A stretch of DNA of 64,000 nt from Vicinamibacterales bacterium (GTDB lineage Bacteria; Acidobacteriota; Vicinamibacteria; Vicinamibacterales; 2-12-FULL-66-21): positions 108,467 through 172,466 of the forward strand of contig DASXLB010000015.1 of assembly GCA_036496585.1 (NCBI GenBank). The letters run 5' to 3'. Below the pieces are notes generated by a model. That model made no database searches, was not told where the DNA came from, and saw only the letters and a program-made list of their open reading frames with translations. Positions 16,396 to 24,728 of this stretch are shown piece after piece (position 1 is the first letter of the stretch; the number at the start of each line of letters is the position of its first letter). The position numbers and the translations under genes are program-made.

Positions 16396-17310
16396 GTGCT
16401 GGGTATCCCGTGCGCGGTGCTGAGTGCACTGCTGATCGTCGCGCAGCCGCCAGCCAGGCAGCCCGTCAGACACGATGTCGTGGCCGCCGGCCATCACCTC
16501 GCCGTGTGGGAGAAGCGCGGCGCGCAGCCACGCGCCGCCATCCTGCTGCTGCACGGCCGCACCTGGAGCAGCCTGCCGAATTTCGATCTGCAGGTCGGTG
16601 GTGAGCGCCGTTCCTTCATGGACGCGCTCGTCGACGGCGGCTTCGACGTGTTCGCGCTGGACATGCGCGGCTACGGTGCCACCGAGCGCGACGACACCGG
16701 CTGGCTGACGCCCGACCGCGCGGTGGCGGACGTCGCGGCGGTGCTCGCGTGGATGCAGGGGCGGATGCCGGCGCAGAAGCTGCCGGTCTATCTCTTCGGG
16801 TTGTCGCGCGGCGCGATGATCGCGGCGATGACCGCGCAGCAGCGTCCGGAGACGCTCGCCGGCGTCGTGCTGCTCGGGTTTGGATTCGACCCCGACGTGC
16901 AGTCGCCGCCGACGCCCGGCACCGCTCGTCCGGAGCGCCTGGCCAACACGGCCGACGCCGCCGCGTCCGACTTCATCACCAAAGACGCGTTCACGTCGGC
17001 GACGGTGACGGCGTTCGTCCGCGCCGCGCTCAAGGCCGATCCGGTGCTGGTCGACTGGAAGAACGACAACGAGTTCAACGCGTTCCGCCCCGCGCAGCTG
17101 CAGGTGCCGGCGCTGCTCGTGCACGGGGCCCACGATCCGCAGGCGCCGATGGCGATCGAGACCAAGCTGTTCACGCGCTTCGGCACGCCCGACAAGTGGT
17201 GGGTGATCCTGCCGGGCGCCGACCATGCGGCCCACCTGGAGAAATCGTCCGTGGAACTCGTCCGCGCGATCGTCTCGTTCGCGCGCCGCCATGAGGTGTC
17301 CGCCCCATGA
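16396..17310 (+). CDS. Secreted alpha/beta hydrolase
   Basis: 304 aa from GTG, 9 nt after the previous stop. A short signal-like N-terminus is followed by an alpha/beta-hydrolase fold: oxyanion segment LLLHGRTWSS, ALDMRGYGATER, nucleophile elbow GLSRGA, acid in HGAHDPQAP and the catalytic His in GADHAAHLE. The substrate is unknown; esters or amides are possible. It overlaps the amidase gene by 4 nt (ATGA), so the pair is probably translationally coupled, perhaps acting on related exported substrates. Confidence 0.85.
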   Translation: MLGIPCAVLSALLIVAQPPARQPVRHDVVAAGHHLAVWEKRGAQPRAAILLLHGRTWSSLPNFDLQVGGERRSFMDALVDGGFDVFALDMRGYGATERDDTGWLTPDRAVADVAAVLAWMQGRMPAQKLPVYLFGLSRGAMIAAMTAQQRPETLAGVVLLGFGFDPDVQSPPTPGTARPERLANTADAAASDFITKDAFTSATVTAFVRAALKADPVLVDWKNDNEFNAFRPAQLQVPALLVHGAHDPQAPMAIETKLFTRFGTPDKWWVILPGADHAAHLEKSSVELVRAIVSFARRHEVSAP

Positions 17311-19148
17311 AATACAGCCTGCTGATCGTGTCGCTGCTGGTCGGGGCCGTCGCGGCCCAGGCACCGGCGAAGTCTCCGGCGGCGCCGCCGAAGCCCGCGG
17401 CGAAGACGTTCGATGTGTTCGAGGCGAGCATTCCCGACATGCAGGCGGCGATGAAATCGGGGCGCACGACCTCGCACGCGATCGTTCAGCAGTACCTGAC
17501 CCGCATCGCGACCTACGAGGACCGTCTGCACGCGGCGATCACCATCAACCCGAAGGCGCTGGACGAAGCCGACGCCCGCGATCGCGAGCGGGCGCAGGGG
17601 CGCCTGCGGGGTCCGCTGCACGGCATCCCGATCGCCTTGAAGGACAACATCCACACGACCGACATGCGGACGACCGGCGGCGCGCTCGCCTTCGAGTGGC
17701 TGGTGCCGCCGTATGAAGCGACGCTGACCAGCAACCTGAAGGACGCCGGCGCGATCATCATCGCGAAGACGGGGATGACCGAGCTCGCCAACTACGTCGC
17801 CGCCGCCATGCCGACCAACTACAACGCCGTCCAGGGCTACGGCATGAACCCGTACGATCCGCGCCGCGATCCGCGCAGCGACGGCCGGCCGATCATGCAG
17901 ACCGGCGGGTCGAGCTCGGGCATCGGGACCGCGGCGGATTTCTGGGCCGGCAACGTCGGCACCGAGACGTCGGGGTCGATCCTCAGCCCGTCGAACCAGA
18001 ACATGCTGGCGGCGATCAAGCCGACCGTGGGGCGGATCAGCCGCTACGGCGTCATCCCGATCACCGCCGATCAGGACACGCCAGGGCCGATGGCGAAGTA
18101 CGTGAGCGACATCGCGATCATGTTCGGTGCGCTCGAAGGCGCCCATCCGGATCCGCATGATGCCGCGACGAACACGTGCACGCCGCCCGCGAACCACGAC
18201 TACACGCCGTTCCTGAAGAAGGATGGCCTGGCGGGGGCGCGGATCGGTATCCCGCGCAAGAGCTACTACGAGCCCTTCGAGCCGCCGGTCGTGCGTCCCG
18301 AGCCCGTCCCGGCCGCGCCGGCAGGCGGTGGTCGCGGCGGCGGCCGCGGCGGCCTCAATCCCGCACAGAAAGACGTCATGGACGCCGCCATCGCGGCGCT
18401 GAAGGCCGCCGGCGCGACAGTGATCGACGTCGACATTCCCAGCATGCTCGACACCGATCCGAAGGAGAACCTGCTCACCGCCGGCAGCTCGATCGTGCTC
18501 AACTACGGGATGAAGCGCGACTTCAACACGTGGCTCGCCTCGCTCGGTCCGGCGGCGCCCGTCCGGTCGCTCACGGAGCTGCGCGAGTGGAACACCGCGC
18601 ACGAGCGGCTCGGCACGATCAAATACGGACAATCGCAGCTCGATGCCTCGGATGCGATCGACCTCGACAGGGATCGCGCGAAGTACGAAGAGGATCGGGC
18701 GCGCGACCTCCGCGTCTATGGCGCCCGCGGCATTGACGCCGCCATCAAGGCGAACCACCTCGACGCGCTCCTGTTCCCAGGGCCGGCGAGCGCCGGCATC
18801 GCGTCCAAGCCGGGCTATCCCACGGTGCTCGTGCCGTTCGGCATGATTCCGAACCCGGCGACGAACTTCGGCGGCGGCGCAGGGCGCGGGGCCCGCGGAG
18901 ATGCGGCGGGACGCGGCGATGTCGGAGGTCGGGGCGCCGCGCCGCCAGCTGAAACGGCCACGGCCCCGGCGTCGTCTGCTACTCCGACGCCGGCTCCGCT
19001 CCAGCTCCCTCCCGGTTTCGATCCAAAGCCGCAGCCTTATGGCGTCGGCTTCACGGGAGGCGCCTGTAGCGAGCCGACGCTAATTCGTTTGGCGTATGCG
19101 TTCGAGCAGGCTACGAAAAAGCGAACTCCGCCGCCGGGGCTGAGATAA
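17307..19148 (+). CDS. Secreted amidase-signature enzyme with Gly/Arg-rich inserts
   Basis: 613 aa. Signal peptide (1-19), then the amidase-signature fold with the Ser-cisSer-Lys triad: K112 in HGIPIALKDN, cis-Ser in GGSSSG (201-205), nucleophile S224 in GTETSGSI. Such enzymes cleave amide bonds. At 613 aa it is longer than usual (450-500) because of two low-complexity Gly/Arg/Ala/Pro inserts, at about 332-351 and 515-575. The first lies before LNPAQKDVMD, the second near the C-terminus. Translationally coupled to the alpha/beta hydrolase and followed 26 nt later by the cytochrome c gene. Confidence 0.88.
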   Translation: MKYSLLIVSLLVGAVAAQAPAKSPAAPPKPAAKTFDVFEASIPDMQAAMKSGRTTSHAIVQQYLTRIATYEDRLHAAITINPKALDEADARDRERAQGRLRGPLHGIPIALKDNIHTTDMRTTGGALAFEWLVPPYEATLTSNLKDAGAIIIAKTGMTELANYVAAAMPTNYNAVQGYGMNPYDPRRDPRSDGRPIMQTGGSSSGIGTAADFWAGNVGTETSGSILSPSNQNMLAAIKPTVGRISRYGVIPITADQDTPGPMAKYVSDIAIMFGALEGAHPDPHDAATNTCTPPANHDYTPFLKKDGLAGARIGIPRKSYYEPFEPPVVRPEPVPAAPAGGGRGGGRGGLNPAQKDVMDAAIAALKAAGATVIDVDIPSMLDTDPKENLLTAGSSIVLNYGMKRDFNTWLASLGPAAPVRSLTELREWNTAHERLGTIKYGQSQLDASDAIDLDRDRAKYEEDRARDLRVYGARGIDAAIKANHLDALLFPGPASAGIASKPGYPTVLVPFGMIPNPATNFGGGAGRGARGDAAGRGDVGGRGAAPPAETATAPASSATPTPAPLQLPPGFDPKPQPYGVGFTGGACSEPTLIRLAYAFEQATKKRTPPPGLR

Positions 19149-19174
19149 AGGGACAGAGACAGAGGAGGACAAGC

Positions 19175-20398
19175 GTGAAATCGCGTTACGTCGTTCGGTT
19201 TGCCGTCGTCACCTGCATAGCGGTTCTGGGGATGGCCGTAGGGCTGGGCGCGCAGGGAGGCGGCCAGGCGCCGCCGCCGCCGCCCAAGCCGGGGCAGCTG
19301 GCTCCCGACTACTTCAAGAACATCAAGGTCCTCAAGACCATGCCGGCCGACCAGCTGCGCACGCAGATGGAGTATTTCACCGCCTCGCTCGGCGTGCAGT
19401 GCAACTTCTGTCACGTCCAGGGCCAGTTCGACAGCGACGACAACCCGCACAAAGATCGCGCCCGGAAGATGATGGCGATGGTCGATCGCTTCAACGAGAG
19501 CACGGCGAACGACATCACCGTCACCTGCGCCACCTGCCATCACGGCCACGCGCCGCCCGAGCGGACGCCGACGCTGGCGGTAGTGATGACGCAGGCCGAG
19601 GCGGACGCGGCGGCCGCGGCGCGCGCGGCGCGCGGCGGTGGGCCCGGCGGCGGCCCAGGGGGCGGCGGTCAGGGACGCGGTCCTGCCGGCCCCGGCGGAC
19701 CCGGTGGGCCTGGCGGCCAGCGCGGGGGCGCCCCGGCGGCGCCGCCGAAGCCGACGGAAACGGCCGACCAGGTGATCGCGAAGTACGTGCAGGCCCTCGG
19801 CGGCCAGGCGGCCCTCGCGGCGGCGAAGACCCGCGTGCTCGAAGGCTCGCAGACGACGCGCGACCTGCAGACAGCGCCTATCAAGGTGCAGGAGAAGGTG
19901 ACGGGCGAGTACCGGATTGACGTGGCGAGCACACCGAATCCGAGCTATCGCGTGTCGACGCCGCAGGGCGCCTGGGCGACCGGCTTCGGCCCCAACCCGC
20001 GTGACCTCGAAGGCGTGCAGGCGGCGCAGGTGGCGCGTCCGACCGACTTCGGTCTGGCGCTCAACGCCAAGACCGTCTACTCGTCGTTCGACGTGCGCCG
20101 CTACGAGACCATCGACGGGAAGAAGGCCGTCGTGGTCACCGCGCAGCGGGGCCCGATCGTGACCGAAGCGCTGTCGTTCGACACCGAGTCGGGCTTGCTG
20201 CTGCGCCGCGTCGTGCAGACCAAGACGGCGTACGGCAATTTCGCCGAGCAGATCGACTACAGCGACTACAAGGATGCGGGCGGCATCAAGATCCCTTTCA
20301 CGGTCAAGCACACGACCTGGAACCAGGCGACGACCGAGAAGTTCGTCGACGCCAAGGTTAACGCCCAGATCGACGACGCGCTGTTCGCGAAGAAGTAA
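19175..20398 (+). CDS. Diheme c-type cytochrome fused to a beta-rich outer-membrane-type domain
   Basis: 407 aa from GTG with an AGAGGAGG ribosome site. Signal peptide (about 1-26), then a cytochrome domain with two heme-binding motifs, CNFCH (76-80) and CATCH (118-122). This is the pattern of reaction-centre cytochrome c subunit-like proteins common in Acidobacteriota outside phototrophs. A Gly/Pro-rich linker (about 150-192) joins a C-terminal beta-rich domain (about 195-407) starting TADQVIAKYVQALGGQAAL, with YKDAGGIKIPF, resembling lipoprotein-carrier-like domains. Periplasmic electron transfer is likely; partner unknown. A strong hairpin follows the stop. Confidence 0.85.
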   Translation: MKSRYVVRFAVVTCIAVLGMAVGLGAQGGGQAPPPPPKPGQLAPDYFKNIKVLKTMPADQLRTQMEYFTASLGVQCNFCHVQGQFDSDDNPHKDRARKMMAMVDRFNESTANDITVTCATCHHGHAPPERTPTLAVVMTQAEADAAAAARAARGGGPGGGPGGGGQGRGPAGPGGPGGPGGQRGGAPAAPPKPTETADQVIAKYVQALGGQAALAAAKTRVLEGSQTTRDLQTAPIKVQEKVTGEYRIDVASTPNPSYRVSTPQGAWATGFGPNPRDLEGVQAAQVARPTDFGLALNAKTVYSSFDVRRYETIDGKKAVVVTAQRGPIVTEALSFDTESGLLLRRVVQTKTAYGNFAEQIDYSDYKDAGGIKIPFTVKHTTWNQATTEKFVDAKVNAQIDDALFAKK

Positions 20399-20405
20399 TC
20401 CTGCG

Positions 20406-20443
20406 GAGGTTGGAGGTTGGGAGTTTTCCCACCCTCCAACCTC
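20406..20443 (+). terminator. Long perfect hairpin after the cytochrome gene
   Basis: Outer arms GAGGTTGGAGG (20406-20416) and CCTCCAACCTC (20433-20443) pair over 11 bp. An inner GGGA/TCCC stem (20419-20422, 20427-20430) closes on a GTTT loop. It begins 7 nt after the stop codon. No long T-run follows, so a role as terminator or RNA-stabilising end is inferred from position and pairing. Confidence 0.7.
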
Positions 20444-20563
20444 TAATCCCCACCCCACGCCCCCCACTTCCAACTCAACCTCGACCTCGACCTCCGTCCT
20501 GGCTTGGTACGGATCGCGCAATAGCTCCTCCGGACGGCCGAAAGGCCGAGGTTGGGAGGATCC

Positions 20564-21973
20564 GTGAGGAAGACAGGTTCGCCTCGTTGGCTGCCGGTGT
20601 CGGTTGCCGGTGCCGTTCTGCTCTCGTGGGCAGTCGCGGCCGCGCAGACGCAGGTGGTTGCGCCCGCGAACCATTACAAGCCGGCTGACGATGTCAAGCT
20701 GGGGCAGGAGGCCGCGCAGCAGGTGGAGAAGGAAACGCCTGTGATGCACGACGCCGAGGTGAACGACTACCTGACGTCAATCGGCCGCCGGCTCTCAGAG
20801 AACATCCCTCCCGAATTCAGGCACGCCGAGTTCCGCTATTCGTTCACCGGCGTCAACCTGCGCGATATCAATGCCTTCGCGCTTCCCGGCGGTCCGATGT
20901 TCATCAACCGAGGCATGATCGAGAAGGCGCACACCGAAGGCGAGGTCGCGGGCGTCATGGCCCACGAGCTGAGCCACGTGGCGTTGCGTCACGGCACCGC
21001 GCAGCAGACCAAGGCGACGCCATACGCGGTCGGCTCGGTGGCGGGGCAGATCCTCGGTGCGATCGTCGGCGGCGGCTGGGGTCAGGTGATCTCGCAGGGG
21101 TCGCAGTTCGGCCTCGGCGCCGCCTTTCTCCGCTACGGCCGCGAATACGAGCAGCAGGCCGACATCCTCGGCAGCCACATCATGGCGGCGGCGGGCTACG
21201 ACCCGCGCGACATGGCGAACGTCTTCCGGACGATCGAGAAGGAGAGCGGCCCAGGCGGACCGCAATGGCTCAGCGACCATCCCAATCCGGGGAACCGCTA
21301 CGACTACATCAACAAGGAAGCCCAGCTCCTGCACGTGACGACCGCCGAACACGATTCGCGGCAGTTCCAGCAGGTGCAGGCGCACCTGCGTTCGCTGCCA
21401 CCGGCGCCCTCGGCCGAGGAAGTGTCCAAGAACCGCAAGGCCGGCCGCGGCACCAGCGTCCCCGACTCACGTCCGCGGACGGCAAACATTGCGCGCCCGG
21501 ACTCGCGGACGACGACCTACAACGAGGGCAATCTGTTCCAGGTCGCCGTGCCGGCGAACTGGCGCGAGCTGCCGAGCAATGATTCGGTCACCTTCGCGCC
21601 CGACGGCGCGTCCGGTACGATCGACGGCAACGGCGTGTTCACGCACGGCGTCGAGATCGGCGTGGCGCGCAACGAGAGCCACGACCTGCCGACCGCGACG
21701 CGCGAGCTGCTCGACGGGCTGCGCGGAAGCAATCCGCGCCTGACCCCTGGAGCCAATTCGGATCCCGTCTCGATCGGCGGGAGGCAGGCGCTGCACACCG
21801 TCGCGTCGAACGTGTCGGACGTCACGGGCGGCCCCGAGTCGATCGACGTCTACACCGCGATCCTGAGCGACGGGTCGCTCTTCTACGTCTTTGGCGTGGC
21901 GCCGCGTGAAGAGGCCTCGATTTATGCGACCGCCGTCCGCAACGTCGTCCGCTCCGTTCAATTCACGCGCTGA
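20564..21973 (+). CDS. M48-family zinc metallopeptidase, exported
   Basis: 469 aa from GTG with GGGAGGA 3 nt upstream. Signal peptide (about 1-27), M48 peptidase domain (about 35-260) with zinc motif HELSH (134-138), the third-ligand region REYEQQAD and the conserved DHPNPGNRYDYI segment. The C-terminal 150 residues form a separate domain that begins NEGNLFQVAVPANW. Resembles BepA/LoiP-type periplasmic peptidases that act on outer-membrane proteins. The 3' end overlaps the convergent pnuC by 16 nt. Confidence 0.9.
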   Translation: MRKTGSPRWLPVSVAGAVLLSWAVAAAQTQVVAPANHYKPADDVKLGQEAAQQVEKETPVMHDAEVNDYLTSIGRRLSENIPPEFRHAEFRYSFTGVNLRDINAFALPGGPMFINRGMIEKAHTEGEVAGVMAHELSHVALRHGTAQQTKATPYAVGSVAGQILGAIVGGGWGQVISQGSQFGLGAAFLRYGREYEQQADILGSHIMAAAGYDPRDMANVFRTIEKESGPGGPQWLSDHPNPGNRYDYINKEAQLLHVTTAEHDSRQFQQVQAHLRSLPPAPSAEEVSKNRKAGRGTSVPDSRPRTANIARPDSRTTTYNEGNLFQVAVPANWRELPSNDSVTFAPDGASGTIDGNGVFTHGVEIGVARNESHDLPTATRELLDGLRGSNPRLTPGANSDPVSIGGRQALHTVASNVSDVTGGPESIDVYTAILSDGSLFYVFGVAPREEASIYATAVRNVVRSVQFTR

Positions 21974-22536
21974 GTCTCGGGCGGGCGCCGCCACTCGCGG
22001 TATCCCTGCACGCAGAGCGCGAGGAAGACGACGTACAGGGCCGCCGTCAGGTAGAGCCCCTTCCGCGGGTAGATCAGGAAGATGTAGAGCACGTCGGCGA
22101 CGATCCACAGAAGCCAGTTGTCGAGGTATTTCTTGGTCATCAGGAACTGACCGAAGACGCTCAAGGCGGTTGCCGATGCGTCGAGGTAGGGGAGCGACGC
22201 GTTGGTGTAGACGTGCATGGCGGTGCCGAGTGCTGCGGTTCCGCCGACGACGCCGCCGGAGGTCCAGGCCCAGCCGCGCGCGCTGAGCCGTTTCACGGCC
22301 GACAGCGATCGTGCGTGCGCCACCGGCCCGCGCGTCCACTCGTACCAGCCGTAGAACTGCATGACGAGAAAGAACACGTTGAGCAGCGCATCTGAGTACA
22401 GTCGCGCCTCGAACGTGATGTAGATGTAGAGCGACACCATCACCGCCCCGGCGGCCCAGCCCCAGATGTTCTGCTTGACCGTCAGGTAGATGTTCGCCAG
22501 CCCGAAGACGACCGCGACGATTTCGAGAGGACTCAC
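21958..22536 (-). CDS. pnuC: PnuC-family nicotinamide riboside/mononucleotide transporter
   Basis: 192 aa. Seven or so hydrophobic helices with PnuC landmarks: NIYLTVKQNIWGWAAG near the N-terminus, QFYGWYEW in the middle and KYLDNWLLWIVADVLYI toward the end, whose Trp/Asn residues line the substrate path. Facilitates uptake of NAD precursors. No NadR or other NAD gene is adjacent, and no NAD riboswitch was recognised upstream. The start at 22536 lies 39 bp from the divergent DinB gene. Confidence 0.88.
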   Translation of the reverse strand: MSPLEIVAVVFGLANIYLTVKQNIWGWAAGAVMVSLYIYITFEARLYSDALLNVFFLVMQFYGWYEWTRGPVAHARSLSAVKRLSARGWAWTSGGVVGGTAALGTAMHVYTNASLPYLDASATALSVFGQFLMTKKYLDNWLLWIVADVLYIFLIYPRKGLYLTAALYVVFLALCVQGYREWRRPPETQRVN

Positions 22537-22575
22537 GATGACGAGATGTTACACTCAGCGGCTGGCCCAGGAGGC

Positions 22576-23127
22576 ATGAACGTGACCTATTACGGATCGA
22601 AGCACATCGCCGACAGTTTCCGCACCGTCCGCAAGAACACGCTGACGATTGCCAACGAGATTCCCGAGGACCAGTACGGCTTCCGGACCGCCGACGGCGC
22701 GATGAGCGTTGGCGAGCTGCTCGCGCACATCGCGATCAGCCCGATGTGGCAGATTGACGTCCACGGCAAGAAGATCGCCGCGGTGGATTTCGCGTACTTC
22801 GGTGCGCATCAGCAGCAGGCCAAGCTCGACGAAGCCGCGCTCCGCACCAAGGCCGACATCGTCCGGGCCCTGACGGAGCATGGCGAGACATTCGCGGCGT
22901 TCGTCGAAGGCCTCGACGAGGCGGCGCTCGCGTCGACGGTGACGTTCCCGCCGCCCATCCAGCCGTCCACCAAATCGCGCTTCGAGATGCTGCTCGGGCC
23001 CAAGGAGCACGAGATGCACCACCGCGCTCAGCTGATGATGGTGCAGCGGATGATCGGCCAGGTCCCCGAACTCACGCGGCGCCGCCAGGCGTTCCAGACT
23101 GCCGCTCGCGCGCAAGCGCAGGCCTGA
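22576..23127 (+). CDS. DinB-family protein
   Basis: 183 aa. Four-helix-bundle DinB fold with three metal-type histidines: LLAHIAISP (first), then KEHEMHHRAQLMM near the C-terminus. Members are thiol S-transferase-like or stress-related proteins; the substrate is unknown. The start at 22576 has AGGAGG directly upstream and begins MNVTYYG; the earlier in-frame ATG at 22546 lacks a site. Confidence 0.85.
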   Translation: MNVTYYGSKHIADSFRTVRKNTLTIANEIPEDQYGFRTADGAMSVGELLAHIAISPMWQIDVHGKKIAAVDFAYFGAHQQQAKLDEAALRTKADIVRALTEHGETFAAFVEGLDEAALASTVTFPPPIQPSTKSRFEMLLGPKEHEMHHRAQLMMVQRMIGQVPELTRRRQAFQTAARAQAQA

Positions 23128-23147
23128 CCTTCAGGTTCGGTCCTTCC

Positions 23148-24707
23148 TTATTTCGCCGTCTCCCGCAGTGGCGGCGTCGACGCCGGCGGCCTGCGATGGC
23201 GGGTCGCCTGCTCATACGCGTACGCGTACGCGACGAGCGTCGGCTCGCTCCAGGCGCGGCCGAAGAACGTCAGGCCAATCGGCAGCGTGCCGCGCGTGTA
23301 GCCCATCGGCACGTTGATCGCCGGCCAGCCGGTGGTGGGTGAGAACACCTGGCTGTTGTCGCCGTGCGGTGTGTTCAAATCGCCGATCAGCCTCGGCGGG
23401 TTGCTCCACGTCGGGTAGACGAAGGCATCGAGCTTCTCCGCGTCCATCGTTTTCGCGACCGCGCCGCGGAACGCCTCGCGGTAGTCTGCGTCGGCGGCGC
23501 AGGACGTCGTGTTGGGGCCGTTCTCGTCGCCGTCCTGCGCGGAACGCAGCCGCGCTTCGATCGAGGGATGGAACGCGCGCGACCGGATGATCTCCTCGAG
23601 CGAGTGCACCTTGACGCGATCGCCCTGCGCGGCGAGATAGCGGTTGATGTCGTACTTGAAGCCGCCGCAGACGTGAGCGTCCTGTGCGCGTCGGACGTTC
23701 GTGAGATCGACGCGCACCGGATCGATGACCTCCGCCCCGGCGCGCTGCAGGTCCGCCACCGCCGCCATGAACACGTCGACGACTTCCGCGTCGGCCGTGT
23801 CGCGCTCGTAGGCCTGGCGCAGGATGCCGATGCGCGCCCCTTTGAGCCCGGCCGTTTGCAGCGACTGCCGGTAGTCCGGGACCGTCCTGCCGCGGCTCGC
23901 CACCGTGGCCGGGTCGTCGGGATCCTCGCCGACGATCGCCTGGAACACCGCGACCGCATCCTCGACGGTGCGGGTCATCGGTCCGGCGATGTCGGCCAGG
24001 AGGCTGAGGGGGACCACTCCGGCGCGGCTCGTCAATCCCATCGTCGATCGGATGCCGACCAGCGCCTGGTGCGAGGACGGACCGCGGATCGAGTTGCCGG
24101 TATCGGTGCCGAGCCCGACGAGACCGAAGTTCGCGGCGACGGCGGCCGCCGTGCCGCCGCTCGAGCCGGCGGTGACGCGGTCGAGTGCATACGGATTCCG
24201 CGTGTAACCGGGCAGGATCGAGTTGACCGTCTCGTACGGGCTGAAGGCGAACTCCGCCATGTTCGATTTGGCGAGCACGATTGCGCCGGCAGCCTTGATG
24301 CGCCTCACCAGAAACGCGTCCTTGTCGGAGACGAAGCCCTTCAGTGACAGCGAGCCCGCGGCGCTCTGCAGGCCGACGGTCTCGAAGTTGTCCTTGACGA
24401 TCGCCGGCACGCAGTGCAGCGGTCCGACGAAGCCGTTCTGCCCGAAGCGCCGGTCGAGTTCGTCGGCGTCCTTCGTTGCGTCGGGATTGGTCTGGACGAT
24501 GGCGTTGATGGCCGGGCCGTTCTTGTCGTAAGCGTCGATGCGCTCGAGGTACGCCTCGACGAGCGCGCGGCAGGTCAGGCGATGCGCGGTCATCGCCTCG
24601 TGCACCTGGCGGATTGTCGTTTCCTCGATGCGAAACGTCGGCGGCGCGACCGGTTGCGCGGCGATCGGCGCGACGAGCAGAAGCAGTGCGGCGAGTTGCA
24701 CGCGCAT
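23148..24707 (-). CDS. Secreted amidase-signature enzyme
   Basis: 519 aa. Signal peptide (1-18), amidase-signature fold with catalytic Lys K105 (PAIVKDN), cis-Ser motif GSSGG (181-185) and nucleophile S206 in GTDTGNSIRGP. Length is normal for the family and it lacks the Gly/Arg inserts of the amidase at 17.3 kb, so the two are not a recent duplication. Convergent with the DinB gene and divergent from recQ with only 21 bp between start codons. Confidence 0.9.
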   Translation of the reverse strand: MRVQLAALLLLVAPIAAQPVAPPTFRIEETTIRQVHEAMTAHRLTCRALVEAYLERIDAYDKNGPAINAIVQTNPDATKDADELDRRFGQNGFVGPLHCVPAIVKDNFETVGLQSAAGSLSLKGFVSDKDAFLVRRIKAAGAIVLAKSNMAEFAFSPYETVNSILPGYTRNPYALDRVTAGSSGGTAAAVAANFGLVGLGTDTGNSIRGPSSHQALVGIRSTMGLTSRAGVVPLSLLADIAGPMTRTVEDAVAVFQAIVGEDPDDPATVASRGRTVPDYRQSLQTAGLKGARIGILRQAYERDTADAEVVDVFMAAVADLQRAGAEVIDPVRVDLTNVRRAQDAHVCGGFKYDINRYLAAQGDRVKVHSLEEIIRSRAFHPSIEARLRSAQDGDENGPNTTSCAADADYREAFRGAVAKTMDAEKLDAFVYPTWSNPPRLIGDLNTPHGDNSQVFSPTTGWPAINVPMGYTRGTLPIGLTFFGRAWSEPTLVAYAYAYEQATRHRRPPASTPPLRETAK

Positions 24708-24728
24708 GGCGGCACATTATGGCCGATA

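Noticed and set aside
15310-17364. Long minus-strand frame, 684 codons
   Set aside because: Antisense shadow over two genes with clear domains; residues are Arg/His/Gln-rich without any motif.
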